Assembly (NCBI GenBank): GCA_950295325.1
Contig: OX485803.1
Coordinates: 26,279,554 to 26,343,553 of the forward strand
DNA: 64,000 nucleotides
Direction of reading: 5' to 3'
Source of the DNA: Polytrichum commune
Lineage: Eukaryota; Streptophyta; Polytrichopsida; Polytrichales; Polytrichaceae
This document shows, in pieces, positions 31,464 through 44,027 of the stretch. A model generated the notes under the pieces. That model ran no database searches. It had not been told where the DNA came from and was given only the letters and a program-made list of their open reading frames with translations. The position numbers were made by a program, and so were the translations under genes. Each line of letters begins with the position of its first letter. The stretch's first letter is position 1.

Positions 31464-32210
31464 GAGTGTTATTCGGTTTGTTTTTCATATTCTCCTATTT
31501 CTACCAATTACATTTACATAATAGAATTTGTGTTGCATTAGCAAATCTACGTTGAAGCATCAACAAAAGTCAAATTGTAAATCAAATTTCTTCTAACTTA
31601 GTTACGGTTATTGGAGGTCCATGTTTGTTGATTTCTTATTTTGGATAGAGTCGAACCACCTATTCCCAATCAAGTCCCCATCGGAAACCTAATGGGTACC
31701 ACAATTTTGATCCGGTTGGGACTAAATTTTGATCAGGCTGGAATCACTAGTGCCATGACACATGTCCTTGGTTTTGAGTGCTAAAGTGAGCAGGGATTCA
31801 TCTCAAAAACAAATGGTTATGGCAAACTTTAGACATTGGTAATAATATGTTCGGGCCAACTTCTGACTTCAAAAACTCACAATAATTTCAATTCAAGGAA
31901 TAAAATTACCGAACAATTAGCAATCCTCCTGATTTCTATCTTCCTACATGGGAAAATTTTGCACAACCTTATAGATATGTCATAGAATCTATTATATGAC
32001 CGGGTTATGGGCGCTTCTTCTATACATACATCCTTCCAATTGTGTTCACTTTGGAATATGAAGCAGTTAATAAAATGTGTAGATGAAATCCAATCCCTTT
32101 GAACATGTGTCTTTATGGTGTTTGTTCTTTGATCCTCACCAAAACCACACACCAGGCACCCACCAATCAAATAGAGCGGTCCTATTAAAAATTTAACGAA
32201 TAAACACCCC
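31464..32210 (+). mobile_element. TIR element family R, copy 1, split by an S element
   Basis: The left end is GAGTGTTATTCGG and the right end contains CGAATAAACACCCC, inverted. It shares CATCAACAAAA, GTCTTTATGGTGTTTGTTCT and CACCAATCAAAT blocks with copies at 36019-36340 and 38233-38437. A 373-bp S element is inserted at 31648-32020. Confidence 0.65.
31648..32020. mobile_element. TA-target MITE family S, copy 1 (373 bp)
   Basis: Bounded by TA dinucleotides (31646-31647, 32021-32022) and collinear with 39032-39396 and 39440-39820 (ATGACACATGTCC, AATATGTTCGGGCCAACTT, TTTCTATCTTCCTACATG blocks). The related R copy at 36019-36340 lacks it at the corresponding TA (about 36200), which confirms the borders. 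Confidence 0.75.
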
Positions 32211-32599
32211 CGTACTAAATGGGCTTGGCTTACAGGAAAATTCCCTTCAAAAGTTATCCATGGCAACAGCAGCTGGCAATGGGCTGGGTGGCATACGAGT
32301 GCATTCGAGGCGCCACATGGCAACGTGTGTTGAGCCGGCCTTTTAGTTTAGGGACGCACACATCAGCGCCACATCATATCATAGTCAAATTCCACTTTTC
32401 GATCTATGTGTGTGGGGTATATATGTGTGGGATTTGAGTCACCTGCTTAAGAAAGAAAGAATGTGGGCTTTCATAAATTTGATCTTGACTTCACATCGCC
32501 TCTCAACATACTACATTATACATCTGATTTGACTTAATAGTGTGGCCCACTATATTCTTCATCAACCCATGTAAATCACTACTCCGTTTATGATAAGTT

Positions 32600-32745
32600 A
32601 GTGTCCCTTATTTATTGGCTCTGTCTGTAGGACAGAGATTATGCATCAACTTCTTCGTTTCGAGAGCAAATTTCCTAACCACTTTGCGTTCACACTTGAA
32701 CGTAACTTGTTCTTGTTTTTTTGTCCACTTCATTTAATGTGGATT
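32600..32745 (-). repeat. Repeat family E, partial copy
   Basis: In reverse orientation it matches the right part of family E: TGGCTCTGTCTGTAGGACAG, GCATCAACTTCTTCGTTTCG and a CACTTTGCGTTCACACTTG-like block. It breaks off into a CT microsatellite at about 32744-32768. Confidence 0.65.
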
Positions 32746-33743
32746 CTCTCTCTCTCTCTCTTTCTCTCCCTATATATATATATATAGAGAGAGTTGGGCA
32801 TTTCTTGAGAGAAGCTAAGCTTACTTTCAAGCATAGTTCTTTTTTCAAATAACATCCTCTTAGCAAGAGGCCATACCATTCTTCCATATATCTATGTATC
32901 TATCAAAACTAGGGAGGGTGGGTGGGATCATTCCCCCATCCCATTGCAATACAAATGTTAAAACATAACACTTTTAGAGCTTCTTACAAAGATTTTTGTT
33001 ACACATAAAACCTTGGAGTATTCCATAATACTAAGGTTTTCCAATGTAAACCCTATCAAAGTCTTCTTACAACTTAGCTCCAGTAAATCAAATGTAAACT
33101 TGTAACACCAATCATATGCTCAATAACTTGCAATGTAGAATAAAACTAGTCATTGCATATGTTTTAAGTAACCTTCATCTACACACACTATTTTGCAATC
33201 CGATGGTATACAAAACCTAATGTAGCCGTCATATTTGTGAAGGGTCTGCCTCACCTGTGCCCATGCCACCAACCAAATCCACGGAGAGGGTTAGTAACGT
33301 ACGCGAGGTGAATTACAGCAGAACCCAATTGTTATCTATGTCACACAAACTTATACAGCATAATCATACATTTGGTATCCCCATCATACACAATACTCAG
33401 TACTTTCAATGAGTATTTTACCTGTTCTTTAGCCATTTGCTTCTTTTGACGTTCAAAGCTTGAAGTCAGTCACTCCCACTTCCTACAAACTCACATCACG
33501 TTTACCCTAACCCCAGAAGTTACTAAGTGTAAACTGCTAATGTTGTTTACACTTGGAAAGGAAGTACTGAGGATGGCTTCCTCTTATTATACGATTAGGT
33601 AAACTTTTATGACCGTAGATGCAAGTTCTGGATCTACGGCTGAGCCTTTTTTAACCTCCCTTTGCTGGACCCCTAGGGTGGAACCTTACATAGGGTCTTT
33701 ATTCAAAGTGTTATAATTTTTTAATGGCATGCCAAGAACTAAG

Positions 33744-33778
<35 letters not shown>

Positions 33779-33781
33779 GAA
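32746..33781. other. Microsatellites; no gene recognised
   Basis: Contains (CT)n near 32744-32768, (TA)n near 32772-32785, (GA)n at about 33746-33776 and a triple TGAATGCATTGAATGCAT tandem at about 33779-33808. No coding region is supported. Confidence 0.5.
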
Positions 33782-34505
33782 TGCATTGAATGCATTGAAT
33801 GCATTGAAAGAAATCTAGTTAACTATAGTTATTTCGGCAATTCTTGATTATTCATTTTAAAAAAATTTGGTGATAAATGAGTAGCTTCAATCCTTGACCC
33901 GCATTTAAGAAGAAGGTGCACAAAATCCAAGAAAGGTTTGGTATAGTGAACAAGAAAATGGTAGAACCGTGAGGCTCTGTCCTTTACTATGAAAGACTAC
34001 AATTATAGTTGTCCACTTTGCTCATGCTAATCCATGGCTATTTACTATACCAAACCTTTCTTGGATTTTGTGCACCTTCTTCTCAAATGCAGGTCAAGGA
34101 TTTTGATATCACCCGAAATTTTTAGAATAAATAATCAAGAACTGCCGAAATGACTATAGTTAACTAGATTTCTTTCAATGCATTTTAGGGAGCAATTATA
34201 GTTTTATATATATATATATACATACACATGCACATACACATACATACATACATACATACATATATAATTATAGTTAACATCCACATTAAATAAAGTGGAC
34301 CAAAAATAACAAGAACAAGTAAACGTCCAAGTGTGAACGCAAAGTGGTTAGGAAATTTGCTCTTGAAACGAAGAAGTTGATGCATAGCCTCTGTCCTACA
34401 GACAGAGCCAATAAAAATGGATTGGCATGAGCAAAGTGGACAACTACAATTATAGTCTTTCATAGTAAAGGACAGAGCCTCACGGTTCTACCGTTTTCTT
34501 GTTGG
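33782..34505. mobile_element. Repeat family E, copy with ~95-bp TIRs and an inverted flank
   Basis: An element from about 33949 to 34505 has inverted ends of about 95 bp: AATGGTAGAACCGTGAGGCT on the left and AGCCTCACGGTTCTACCGTT on the right. It contains the blocks of copy 1 and a (TA)n/(CATA)n microsatellite at about 34204-34264. The 167 bp to its left (33782-33948) are an inverted repeat of its own interior at about 34028-34190, so the locus folds twice. Confidence 0.65.
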
Positions 34506-36018
34506 AAATACGCAATGTTATTAGACATTGTGAAACATAAACATCTATAGTTGATTAAAAAGAATGTCACTATAAGTTTAAAATAAAAGTTACAATACGG
34601 TGTGACTTCGAGTATTAAGATTGGTGGCATTAAATATCATAAACAATGTAGTGTGTTTTGACTTAGTTTAGTTTCACCTTGTTGTGCACTGTAATGTCAC
34701 AATATGACACTCGCGCTTGATGTAAGAGGCATTTTGTCAACTTTGTAGTCAAGAGCCGGTGTCACACAATGGGGAATGGTGTTGGGCAAGAGATAGAGCG
34801 AAATAGGAGTCCGGATTGATAATGTGTCTGCAATGGTTCCTATGCCATGGATGACCATGATCATAATAAGGAGAATGGGTTCATACTTTTACATTGGTTT
34901 TTAAATACCGATGTCTCTTTGAGTTTTTTCTTTTCTTCGCATGCAATGGCTAGTCTATGGAGCTCATTAGATTGGTTGATGATTACATGACTTTGAGTCA
35001 CTTGCTTAACCATTAAACGCTCTTGAAACCCGATTTGGGCCTCTCTTTCAAACATACGGTATTTTGAAATTGTACAACGAGAATATAAATTGTGATTGTC
35101 ATGACTTTTTGGTAGATAGTAATAGCTTGTTGTCTTGCAAGGTTATTGTTCTTGAAATAAGTCTTGCAATCGAACTCTTTTCGAGTTCCTTTAAGAATTT
35201 CTATCATCCGGTAGAAAGAGAGGATACAATTGGCATGAATGTGCTAAAAGCGTTTATGGGTTGAGGAAGATGTGGTTTTTTTAATTGAAAATGAGAGCTG
35301 ATCATGTTGCTTGATGATATAGAGCTTGAATGATGATAATTTTGAAGTTTCCCTTCAAAGCATGAAGTTTCTTGACAAATGGGCATTCAAGCAAACTAAA
35401 GACATTTGACTTCCAACTCCAGCCACTTATGGATGGCATCATTTGTGAAATTGTACATTTCCAGTTAGTTTCAAGTTGGAGGTCCAGCTGTCTCTCTTAC
35501 AAAACCAGAGCGCATTAATTAATTCATTGCTCCAGAAAAGTAGACGTGGTGTTGGAAATGCAAGCAATTGAGTCAGCAAGAATCTTCGAAACCTTCAAAA
35601 CTTCCTTTTGTGAACCATCTGTCGTCAAGGACAACGATGCTAGAGTAGTTGAAATGTTGTAAGGATTTCTGAGTCACATGTACGTAAAGATCTCTGAAGC
35701 TGCAGGGACGTCACGAATTGGTTTGTCTGTGCTGATGATATTCTAACGTAACTAGCAGAGTGTCAAGAGCAAGAATTTCAGAAAGTTAATCACGTGAGAG
35801 TTATATTGAAGGCAAAAGGTTCATCAGAAACTTATCGCCGAGCTGGATTGATGTGATATTGAATGAAAAGTGTTGCAGCTGCCAAAAGTGACCATACAGA
35901 AACACATTTTACACGTGCCATTTATTCTCTCTAGACCTTCGACCTTGTGTTGTTTTTAAGGAGGATTTGCAATTGACTTGTGAAGACTACATGCAAGATT
36001 CACATCATGCAGGTGTAC
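34506..36018. other. No gene recognised
   Basis: Short overlapping frames around 34861-35386 lie on both strands with no domain. No terminal repeats were found. Confidence 0.4.
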
Positions 36019-36340
36019 GGGTGTTATTCAGTTGGTTGTACTTGTTCTCCATGTCCTGTTGATCACATTTGATTCTTCAAATTTGTGGTGCATCAGGAAA
36101 TCTATGGTGAAACATCAACAAAAACCGGACCAAACATCAGACCATCCCTGATTTAGTTTTAGTTATCGGAAGTGCATGTTCGTTGATTCCTGAACTGAAT
36201 ATGTAGGTCCTCCGAATTGTGTTCATTATTGATTGTGGAGTAATTATTTGAAGATGTAGTCCAATCTATTTCAAACATGTGTTTTTATGGTGTTTGTTCT
36301 TTGATCCCAACCGGACCACACAACAATCAAATACATGTGT
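36019..36340 (+). mobile_element. TIR element family R, copy 2 (no S insertion)
   Basis: Starts GGGTGTTATTCAG and runs collinear with copy 1 (CATCAACAAAAACC, TTATGGTGTTTGTTCTTTGA, CAATCAAATA). At about 36200 it shows the uninterrupted TA where copy 1 carries an S element. The right end is approximate. Confidence 0.6.
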
Positions 36341-38232
36341 CTAAATTTAGAAAAAATAGCCAAATGATACCCACAATAGCTTATGGGTTCCAATCAATGT
36401 ATATCAGATAGATTATGGTTTGTGTCTGAGGCATTTTGGATGGTAGATTCTAAACGACTTCCCCAACCTATTGAGTTAATTTGAACAAATTTCAACCCAT
36501 GACCCGCCAGATTTCTTAAGACTTACTCCAAACAATAGCACCATTGCCACACTGCCAACGATCAAAGCAGTTAGATAGACTCGCAAGTCTCGGAACTCAA
36601 CATTAAAAAATCTGGAATCTCTGTTGATTCTCTTGCACACCATAAAAACCTGTTGATACTTAAGCGAGCTTGGAGAATCTTCTCCATACCAGAAACCTGA
36701 ACATGACAGAGCATCCACATGACAGACAAATCATTTTCATACTAGGTTCAACAGAGAACATCAAACATCTAGCCCTGTTAACTCAGAAATTCTGCTGATT
36801 CGTTTTCATACTGAAAACTGTCAATGATTTTTGAGCATCACGAAGCTGAAATTTCTGAATTCCAATGAATCAGCATGTGACTCAGATCTGGAAGCTAAGG
36901 CATTATTGTGGATTTCATTGATCAAGGTTATAATGAGCATTGAATGTGAAAACTGTGTGTGTCGACATTCAGGTGACATGCGCACACAAAACAATATGGG
37001 GTTTTTATTGCAAAATAGTCTTTGATGCAATCTGAATCTCAACTTCATGGCCTCTGATCAGTGATGGCTCCAGTAGAAGAAAGCATTCACACACTAAACC
37101 TTGGCAGAAACTTGCACAGAAAATGAAAACTGCCCAATCAAAATAAGCAGCAAAAGTGGTGCTGATGGAAGGTCATAACCAGTGTTGGTCTTGTGACATC
37201 TTTTCATAAAACCATTCGGGTATCTGTAATGTGGATTTCACATTTTTTGATACCAGTAGGATACAGTTATTTGACAAAAAAATTTGTTTCCAATACCATT
37301 TGGGTCTTTATACTATGCAGAAACCTTCATGCCTAGGTAATATAAAGTTGCCATAATATAAATATGGTATAGAATGATATTGTACCAAATAAAAATCTCA
37401 TGTATACAAAGATTCTCTGACCTTGACATAATGACCAAATATTAATAGCTGACTGGTATTACAATTTTGATAACCACGAGTAAGCTCTTTGATACTATTG
37501 TTGATGCTTGATTGTTGGTGACCATGTGTTCACCTGTATAGCAGACCAACACTGGTCATAACATTGATATCAAAGCCAAAATCCATCTAAACTGTGCATT
37601 TTTGCGAGATTGTTAATACTGACAACCCACTCTATCCCATAGATATGGTCAAACTCTCAAATCTGCTTTGTAAATAAAGTGCAACTTATCAATTGTCGAT
37701 ATGAACAGCCAAAGAGAAACATGCCCAAAAAAAAGTCAACTATCTGCAATAACTTATCATAGTGCCAGCGCAAGTCCACATTTCTTGATAGAAAAAGTGC
37801 AGATGGACATGAACATCTTTGGGCATACATTTGGTTCATAAACCGCTAACTGTGACATGATTACCAAAAGCTAACAACTGGTATACTCCGAATGAAGAAT
37901 GCACACATACAAAATGTGAACTTTCCAGAGTACATAATTGTAAGCATTCAGCTCCGTCCCTTACATGACCACGCATCAGTGTCCATGGAGGTTTTTGGGC
38001 TCAATCGGCCGAAATTCTAGTGTTTCCAAGTCCAACCAGGTACATATTGTGTGATCTTTTCAATTTTCGATCTTCGACCAGTTATTTGTCAAACTCAACC
38101 GGTTCATCTGTAACTAGTGGTCAGTTCTTCTGGTTCATTGCCATGCCTTTCGCAGCAAAGATTGAGCACAGAAACGGCCGCAGCAACATGAAGATTTCCA
38201 GTACTCGACCAAAGATTTGGTGTAAAATATAT
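36341..38232. other. No gene recognised
   Basis: About 1.9 kb without a supported gene. Several frames of 60-80 residues occur on both strands without domains. The sequence is not obviously repetitive within this window. Confidence 0.4.
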
Positions 38233-38437
38233 GGGTGTTATTCGGTAACTTTTCCTCAATTGGACGCCGATATTTGATTGGTGTGTGGTCCGATGAAAAT
38301 CAAAGAATAAACACCATAAAGACACATCTTCAAAAGAGAATGGACTATGTGTTCAAATTAAATTAACTACTCCACACTGGATAGTGAACACGATTGGGAG
38401 GACTTATGTATTCGGTTGAGGAATCAACACACATGCA
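38233..38437 (-). mobile_element. TIR element family R, copy 3, partial
   Basis: In reverse orientation it matches the right half of family R, ending at GGGTGTTATTCGG (38233 on this strand). Shared blocks include TTGGTGTGTGGTCCGATGA-like, ATAAACACCATAAAGACAC and AACACGATTGGGAGGAC. The other end is lost or too diverged. Confidence 0.6.
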
Positions 38438-39031
38438 CTTCCAGGAACTATAACTCAAATCAGGGGAATTCACATTTTCGATCCAATTCTTGCTGATGCT
38501 TCATCATAAATTTGCTAATGCAACACAATTGCCGTTGTGTGAATCTAATTGGCAGAAATTGGAGAACATGATCATTAAAACGAAGCGCATAACACCCACA
38601 TACCTGAAATGGATTGAAGGCGTCAACCAGGTTAACAGGCCTCTGTGTTGTATTCTTACAAGAAATCATGAATAACTTGAACCTCGCCTTGCTCCCATTA
38701 AGGGTCTGAAGCTGACCATGGATAATTTGTGGTGCATATGTTAATTCAGGAGACCTATGATTTTTAGAAGCAGTGGGCTTGAAGGGATTTTATACTCATT
38801 TGCATATTTCGTGTTCCTAGTTGTCACATTATGACAGAGGTGATGAATTCCTGCTATCTCTGATCAAGTTTTAACAAAAATTTGGATTCAGTGCATTCCA
38901 ACTTTTCATTTCCAGTCACCAACATGGACCACCAGGATCTGCTCAGACTTTGTGATACAATAACTCTTTTAGGTATTCATGATTTTGTGATTTCAAAGCT
39001 CCCATTTCTCCTCATAATTTGGGCAATTGTA
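38438..39031. other. No gene recognised
   Basis: Nothing supportable was seen on either strand. Confidence 0.4.
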
Positions 39032-39396
39032 GTTAGAGGTGCATATTTCTGATCAAGGACCCCCTTGGCAATCTATAAGATACGGTAATTTCGGTCAGGT
39101 CAGGACTCAATTTTGACCAGGCTGGAACCAATAGTGTTATGACAGATGTCTTGGTTTTGAGTGTTAAAGTGAGGAGGAAAGAGCAGTTATGGTAGACTCT
39201 AGACATTATTAATATGTTCGGGCCAACTTTTGGCTTCAAAAATTTACAATAATTTTAATTTAAGGAATAAAATTACCAAAAAAATTGCAATCCTCCTAAT
39301 TTCTATCTTCCTACATGGGGAAAATGTGCACTGCCTTATACTTCTCCTAACCTAGCGCGGAATCTCTTTAGTGATCAGTTATGGGTGCCTCTACTC
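39032..39396. mobile_element. TA-target MITE family S, copy 2 (365 bp)
   Basis: Flanked by TA at both ends. The left end is GTTAGAGGTGC and the right end is GCCTCTACTC, inverted. It is collinear with copies 1 and 3 and lies head to tail with copy 3 only about 45 bp away. Confidence 0.75.
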
Positions 39397-39439
39397 TAGA
39401 TCACAATTTACGGTGCTTTATATATACCCAACACCAATA

Positions 39440-39820
39440 GAGTAGAGGTACCAATTCCCGATCAAGACCTCATCGGGAACCTATTGGGTGCCATGATTTT
39501 GATCAGGCTGGGATTGAATTTCGATCAAGCTAGAATCAATAGTGCCATGACACATGTCCCTGGTTTGAGTGCTAAAGTGAGGAGGAATAAGTAGTTCATA
39601 TGAGCAATTATGGCAGACTCTAGACATTGGTAATATGTTGGGATCAATTTTCGGCTTCAAAAACTCACAGAATTTTCAATGTAATGAACAAAATTACAAA
39701 AAAAAGTTAAAATCTCTCGTAATTTCTATCTTCCTACACATGAAAAATTTGCACCCCCTTGTACCTTCTTCATATTTGGCGCAAAATCTCTTAAATGGTC
39801 AATTACGGGCACCTCTGCTC
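39440..39820. mobile_element. TA-target MITE family S, copy 3 (381 bp)
   Basis: Flanked by TA at both ends (39438-39439, 39821-39822). The inverted ends are GAGTAGAGGTACC and GGCACCTCTGCTC. It is collinear with copies 1 and 2. The TIR is not a Stowaway or Emigrant consensus; TA targeting suggests a Tc1/mariner-type parent. Confidence 0.75.
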
Positions 39821-39822
39821 TA

Positions 39823-40904
39823 ATATGCATTAGTTGCATCCACTTGAAGGCTCCATACACTAGAATAGATACAAGTCATGGACAATCATCCTGTGTCAAT
39901 AAAATATTGTCCTGCGTGCGTCACTAGAAAACCTAGAAAATCTACATATAACGTTGGTTTTGGATATGCCTACCTTACTGATTAGAATAATAATATGCAC
40001 CTTAGTATCTTACTCAAAGTGGGCCTACCAAAAGATTCAAGGCTTACAAACAATTCATTGTTCGTGTTCTTTAAAATAGCAAGTACCAACTGAGTAAGTT
40101 AGGAGCCTGTAAATGGACATGTTGAGCATTTGGCCCTTAACATGTTCAAAGAATTTCCTGGAAAATCTCAAAATATTAGAAAAAAAACCCCAACCTAATA
40201 AGATTGAGTTCATGAAGATTTGACACCACAGATGCATTTGGATACGATTTATGAAAGTCAAGGATTTCTTCGCAATCTAAAGTAGTTACATCACTCTGCC
40301 CAAATCGAATAGTTGAGCGCTATCTTTTCATCTCTCATAGCCAATGAGTCATGTTTTGTAATCCTTGAGATAACTTCACTATTCTTCGTTTTTTGAAGTG
40401 TACAAGTTGTTCATGTTGGATCAAAAACTAGGTGTCACAATTAGGTCACTCACAGAGTCGAGTGCTTCTACTTTACATTTATATGGGCAAGAGACTCCAT
40501 GCTTTTCAACACCCCAAACCCTCTTATGATTAGCATTCACCTCGGGCTTTCAAATAGTTGTGAACCCTAATATTCCGAATTTAATAGAAAGACTTAAAGT
40601 AATGAAACACATGGGCATGTCCCCACCAAGGGTCAGGTTTTTGGAACATACTAAACTTCCCATCACGGGCCATTATGGACACATGGTGTCATTGATTCAA
40701 AAGACTAAACCAAGCCAAAAAGAGTACCGACTCATTTCAAACCGGTGAAAGCCGAATGCAACTTGTTTCTTAGCACATTACTTGAAGGTCGTCTTGTCAA
40801 CACCGAAGTCTTGTCAAGGCAAGGTGTTGTGTAGATGTTTTAATTAAAATAAAAACTCAAATCAATGTCATGTTTTGGCACTAGCCTAACATTATCCAGT
40901 CGTA
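39823..40904. other. No gene recognised
   Basis: Nothing supportable; only short frames with no domain. Confidence 0.4.
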
Positions 40905-41530
40905 TGGTTGAGTTATGTTTTTATAGTCAGCATGTGAAATGGGCTTTTATCATTTTATATTCATGGGAGAAATTTAAATGATGGGAAGAAATTGACGCCG
41001 GTATGAATACACTAAATATGACATTGAGTGTCACTTGCTATTTGGAGTTGTACAATGCCATATCTTTTTACTGTTGACGGATTGTTTAATCATGCAAAGT
41101 TGTTAATGTTGCATAATGTCCAAACAACCACATTGACATTTGTTGACAAAATATGAGATATACAGTAATTTAAATATAGCATTGTATAATTCCAAATAAT
41201 AAGTGACACTAAATACAATATTCAGTGTAGTGAATAGTGTTGGTAGTTTTAGTGAGTGGTGTTGCTATGAATAGTATTTTTTAATGAATATTGCCGGGAT
41301 GGATATTGCTTCTTGTGAATAGTGTCAGAATGAACAATGCTTGCTATGAATAGTGCCAATAATATAACTCCACTCAAATTTCCAAGTGCTAGCATGAATA
41401 GCATGAATAATAACAAAACATTACTACTTTGTTCGGGGCTAGGGGCTAGGGGAGGGGCACACAGTATAATTTTTTTATTATAGGGTTAGTGGAACTAAAT
41501 CACATGCTTGAATAATGTGTTGAGCAACTA
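40905..41530 (+). repeat. Dispersed repeat D, copy 1
   Basis: Matches 43085-43620: TTCATGGGA, AGAAATTGACG, GAATAGTGTTGGT, TGCTATGAATAGTA, and TTGTTCG near the end. It is interrupted by a 222-bp M element at 41008-41229. It is rich in GAATAGTGTTGGT-like words. No coding content. Confidence 0.65.
41008..41229. mobile_element. MITE family M, copy 1 (~222 bp)
   Basis: The ends are TACACTAAATATGACATTGA and, inverted, TACACTGAATATTGTATTTA, followed by a conserved subterminal TTTGGAGTTGTACAATGC. The long TIRs of about 50 bp make up nearly half the element. It is related to 42424-42629, 62386-62600 and 50146-50448. Confidence 0.75.
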
Positions 41531-42423
41531 GCAGGTTAGAATCATTCAAGTTAGGTGTTGCAAGGTCTTGGGTTCAAACTAGTGTTGGACTAGTTAGACT
41601 TTCTTACTAATACCATTTAGACATCTATGTAACATGTATAGAAGGTGTAGCCCCTTCAAAAAAATCTCTTGCTACCGTCAAAGAGTTTTGAGGGTCGAGG
41701 CATGCTTGTCCCTTATTTGATAATCAAATTTGTTGATTTTCCACTCGTTATCCATTGGGTGTGCAATAGAGTGTCACTTAACAAATAAGGGGGTTTCTAA
41801 CATTGACCTCCTTAATGATAAACCATAGCACTAGCCAACCAACTCATTCACCCCCAAGGTTTCCACTACTCACCCATTGCACACAATAAAGGCCAACATC
41901 CATCTCCTTGCCTCCTGTGTAAGGACATGTTTCTTTCTTATGTGTAACGTTCATGATATAGAACTTGCCCTCGAAAGAGGGCAGTGGCCCCACAGACAAA
42001 GAGGCTCTTCATTCATGTTTGCTCCGTCTTTAGTTGGTGTTTACATCTATCCACATGTTCTAGATGACCTCTCTTTGGAGGTCTTAACCGAGCAAATGTT
42101 TACAGATATTCTCTTTGGACCCTCCTAAATCATAATCGGTAGATAATGAAAGATTATGCTTCTATGGTGAGATGGAACTATACCTTATTTATTCCTACTC
42201 CTTAATACGGACATAACTTTATCCATGTCATGTTAATATTATATACCGAGACTCATTTCCTACTTAGCCACATATGTCAAACCCTATTCACAAAATGCCA
42301 ACTTTATTCGCCCACTGACATCGCAGCTTAAAGATATTTTATCAAATTTACCTGCTTCAAAATTTATCATGAATAAACTAATTTTGTCCGATACATCAAA
42401 GTCATTTGAACACACTGCTTTAG
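41531..42423. other. No gene recognised; possible tRNA-derived SINE relic
   Basis: A GGTCTTGGGTTCAAACT segment near 41562-41578 resembles a pol III B box, but no A box at proper spacing or 3' tail is convincing. The frame at 41877-42128 shows no domain. Confidence 0.3.
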
Positions 42424-42629
42424 TACATTGATTATCCCAATTAGTGTGTGTTACTATTCGGAGTTACTCGATGCTATAACTATTTAACGAGAACGTGTTA
42501 TTTTACCAAGCAAAGTCATTTAAGTTCTTATAATGTCCGAGAAGTTTCGGTAGTAAAAATTAAACTTAGGACATTAGTGCACTGCATAACTCCAACTAGT
42601 AACACACATTAAATAGGATAATTAGTGTA
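42424..42629. mobile_element. MITE family M, copy 2 (~206 bp)
   Basis: The ends are TACATTGATTATCCCAATTA and, inverted, TACACTAATTATCCTATTTA, with the same subterminal GTGTGTTACTA and GGAGTTA blocks as the other M copies. Non-coding. Confidence 0.75.
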
Positions 42630-43084
42630 GTAGGTTTATCGTGGGGAAGGAGAAAGACGGGCAGCCGGGCAGCCTGTGGAAAGGAAGGAGCGGGGCCACT
42701 TTGTGTTTTATGGATAGTATTATGATGAGCTCCGGGAGTAAGGTTGCCAGGTCAGCAATGAGTGGGACCCACCCTTCCTCTCAACCCATTCACATGGAGG
42801 CCAATTAGTTATGGATATCGCAAAGTCCACGTCACTTGACCATCAAATTTACATATATGTGTCTTAAGTTATTCATATATGTTCCTCTCCACATCCACTT
42901 CTCTTATGATATGAAACACACCATTAGTGTTAGATAATTAAGTTAGCGAATCCAAATCATGCACATAGCCATTTGCCTCATAATTTCCATAGCTATTGGG
43001 AATGTCTTAGGGATGGTCAAAGTGCACATTCTCGTGCTCATTAAATGGTCAAATAAGTCTCCCTCCCCCTCCCACCTGCATGGT
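42630..43084. other. No gene recognised
   Basis: Nothing supportable was seen. Confidence 0.4.
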
Positions 43085-43620
43085 TGTGTTCCATTCTATA
43101 TTTAGCATGTGACATGGGCCTCCCCTATCTTATCTTCATGGGAAGAGATTTAGGAAATAAGAAGAAATTGACGTTGGTATGAGTAATGAATAGTGTTGGT
43201 TTGAATAGTAAGAATATTGTGAATAGTGTCGATAATTTCAACGATGGTGCTGCTATGAATAGTAATTTCAAGGAATAATATTGGGATTGATAGTATTTCG
43301 TGTGAATATTCCCGATGTACATTAAATCTTGCGCATAGTGCCGGGAGTTTAAGGGTTAATTCCATGTAAGTTGCTTGCCCATTAGATTCTAGTGTAAATG
43401 TAGATTCTACCATGTGTGGAATCTAGGTTTCCACTAAAATCAAATGGGCGAGTGGCCTACATGGAAACTAACCCTAATTCCGCACAATTTTCCAAGCTCA
43501 ACATGAATATATAAATAATAAATGAATATTCCTAGTTTGTTCGAGGGCCCATGGAATACAATTAACATATTCCAGGGTCATGGAACCGATCCACATGGTT
43601 GAATAATGTTATGCACCCCC
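43085..43620 (+). repeat. Dispersed repeat D, copy 2
   Basis: Collinear with 40905-41530 but lacking the M element and carrying instead a 122-bp Tourist-like MITE at 43353-43474. Each copy is thus the empty site for the other's insertion. Confidence 0.65.
43353..43474. mobile_element. Tourist-like MITE, 122 bp, TAA target duplication
   Basis: The ends are GGGTTAATTCCATGTA and, inverted, GGGTTAGTTTCCATGTA, flanked by TAA on both sides (43350-43352, 43475-43477). A 3-bp TWA duplication and GGG ends match PIF/Harbinger-derived Tourist MITEs. It is inserted in repeat D. Confidence 0.85.
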
Positions 43621-43656
43621 TCCTTATTGTGTGGGCTATTGACCCTAGATTGATTA

Positions 43657-44019
43657 GGATGAGTTTCCATGTAGGCCACTCACTCACTAGATTCTAGAAA
43701 ATAGTGGGTTAGACGTGTTCACATGTAATTAACCACAAGCCACCATCCAACCACATTTTGGCGACCCATTAGAATGTGTAGGGCCGTGGACACGTGCCGC
43801 TAGGCTGCCTTGCACCCCACTAAAGAGCCCGTCACCAAAGGATTGAAGACTTGTTTTAGAAGGAGGAGGAGGTTAGTAAATGGGCCTAGATTTGAGAAGA
43901 TGGAAGTAGCTAGTTGGCACATACGAACCTACCCTACTAGAATCCCTCTACATTTGAGCAGGCTTATCCTTATTCACACTATAATCTAGTGGGTAAGTGA
44001 CCTACATGGAAACTCGCCC
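43657..44019. mobile_element. Tourist-like MITE, 363 bp, TTA target duplication
   Basis: The ends are GGATGAGTTTCCATGTAGG and, inverted, GGGCGAGTTTCCATGTAGG, flanked by TTA (43654-43656, 44020-44022). It shares the TTTCCATGTAGGCCACTC-type TIR with the 122-bp element, so the two are deletion variants of one PIF/Harbinger-related family. Confidence 0.85.
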
Positions 44020-44027
44020 TTACCATA

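Noticed and set aside
41511..41680. tRNA-derived SINE
   Set aside because: A B-box-like GGTTCAAACT is present, but there is no convincing A box, no poly-A or simple 3' tail, and no second copy.
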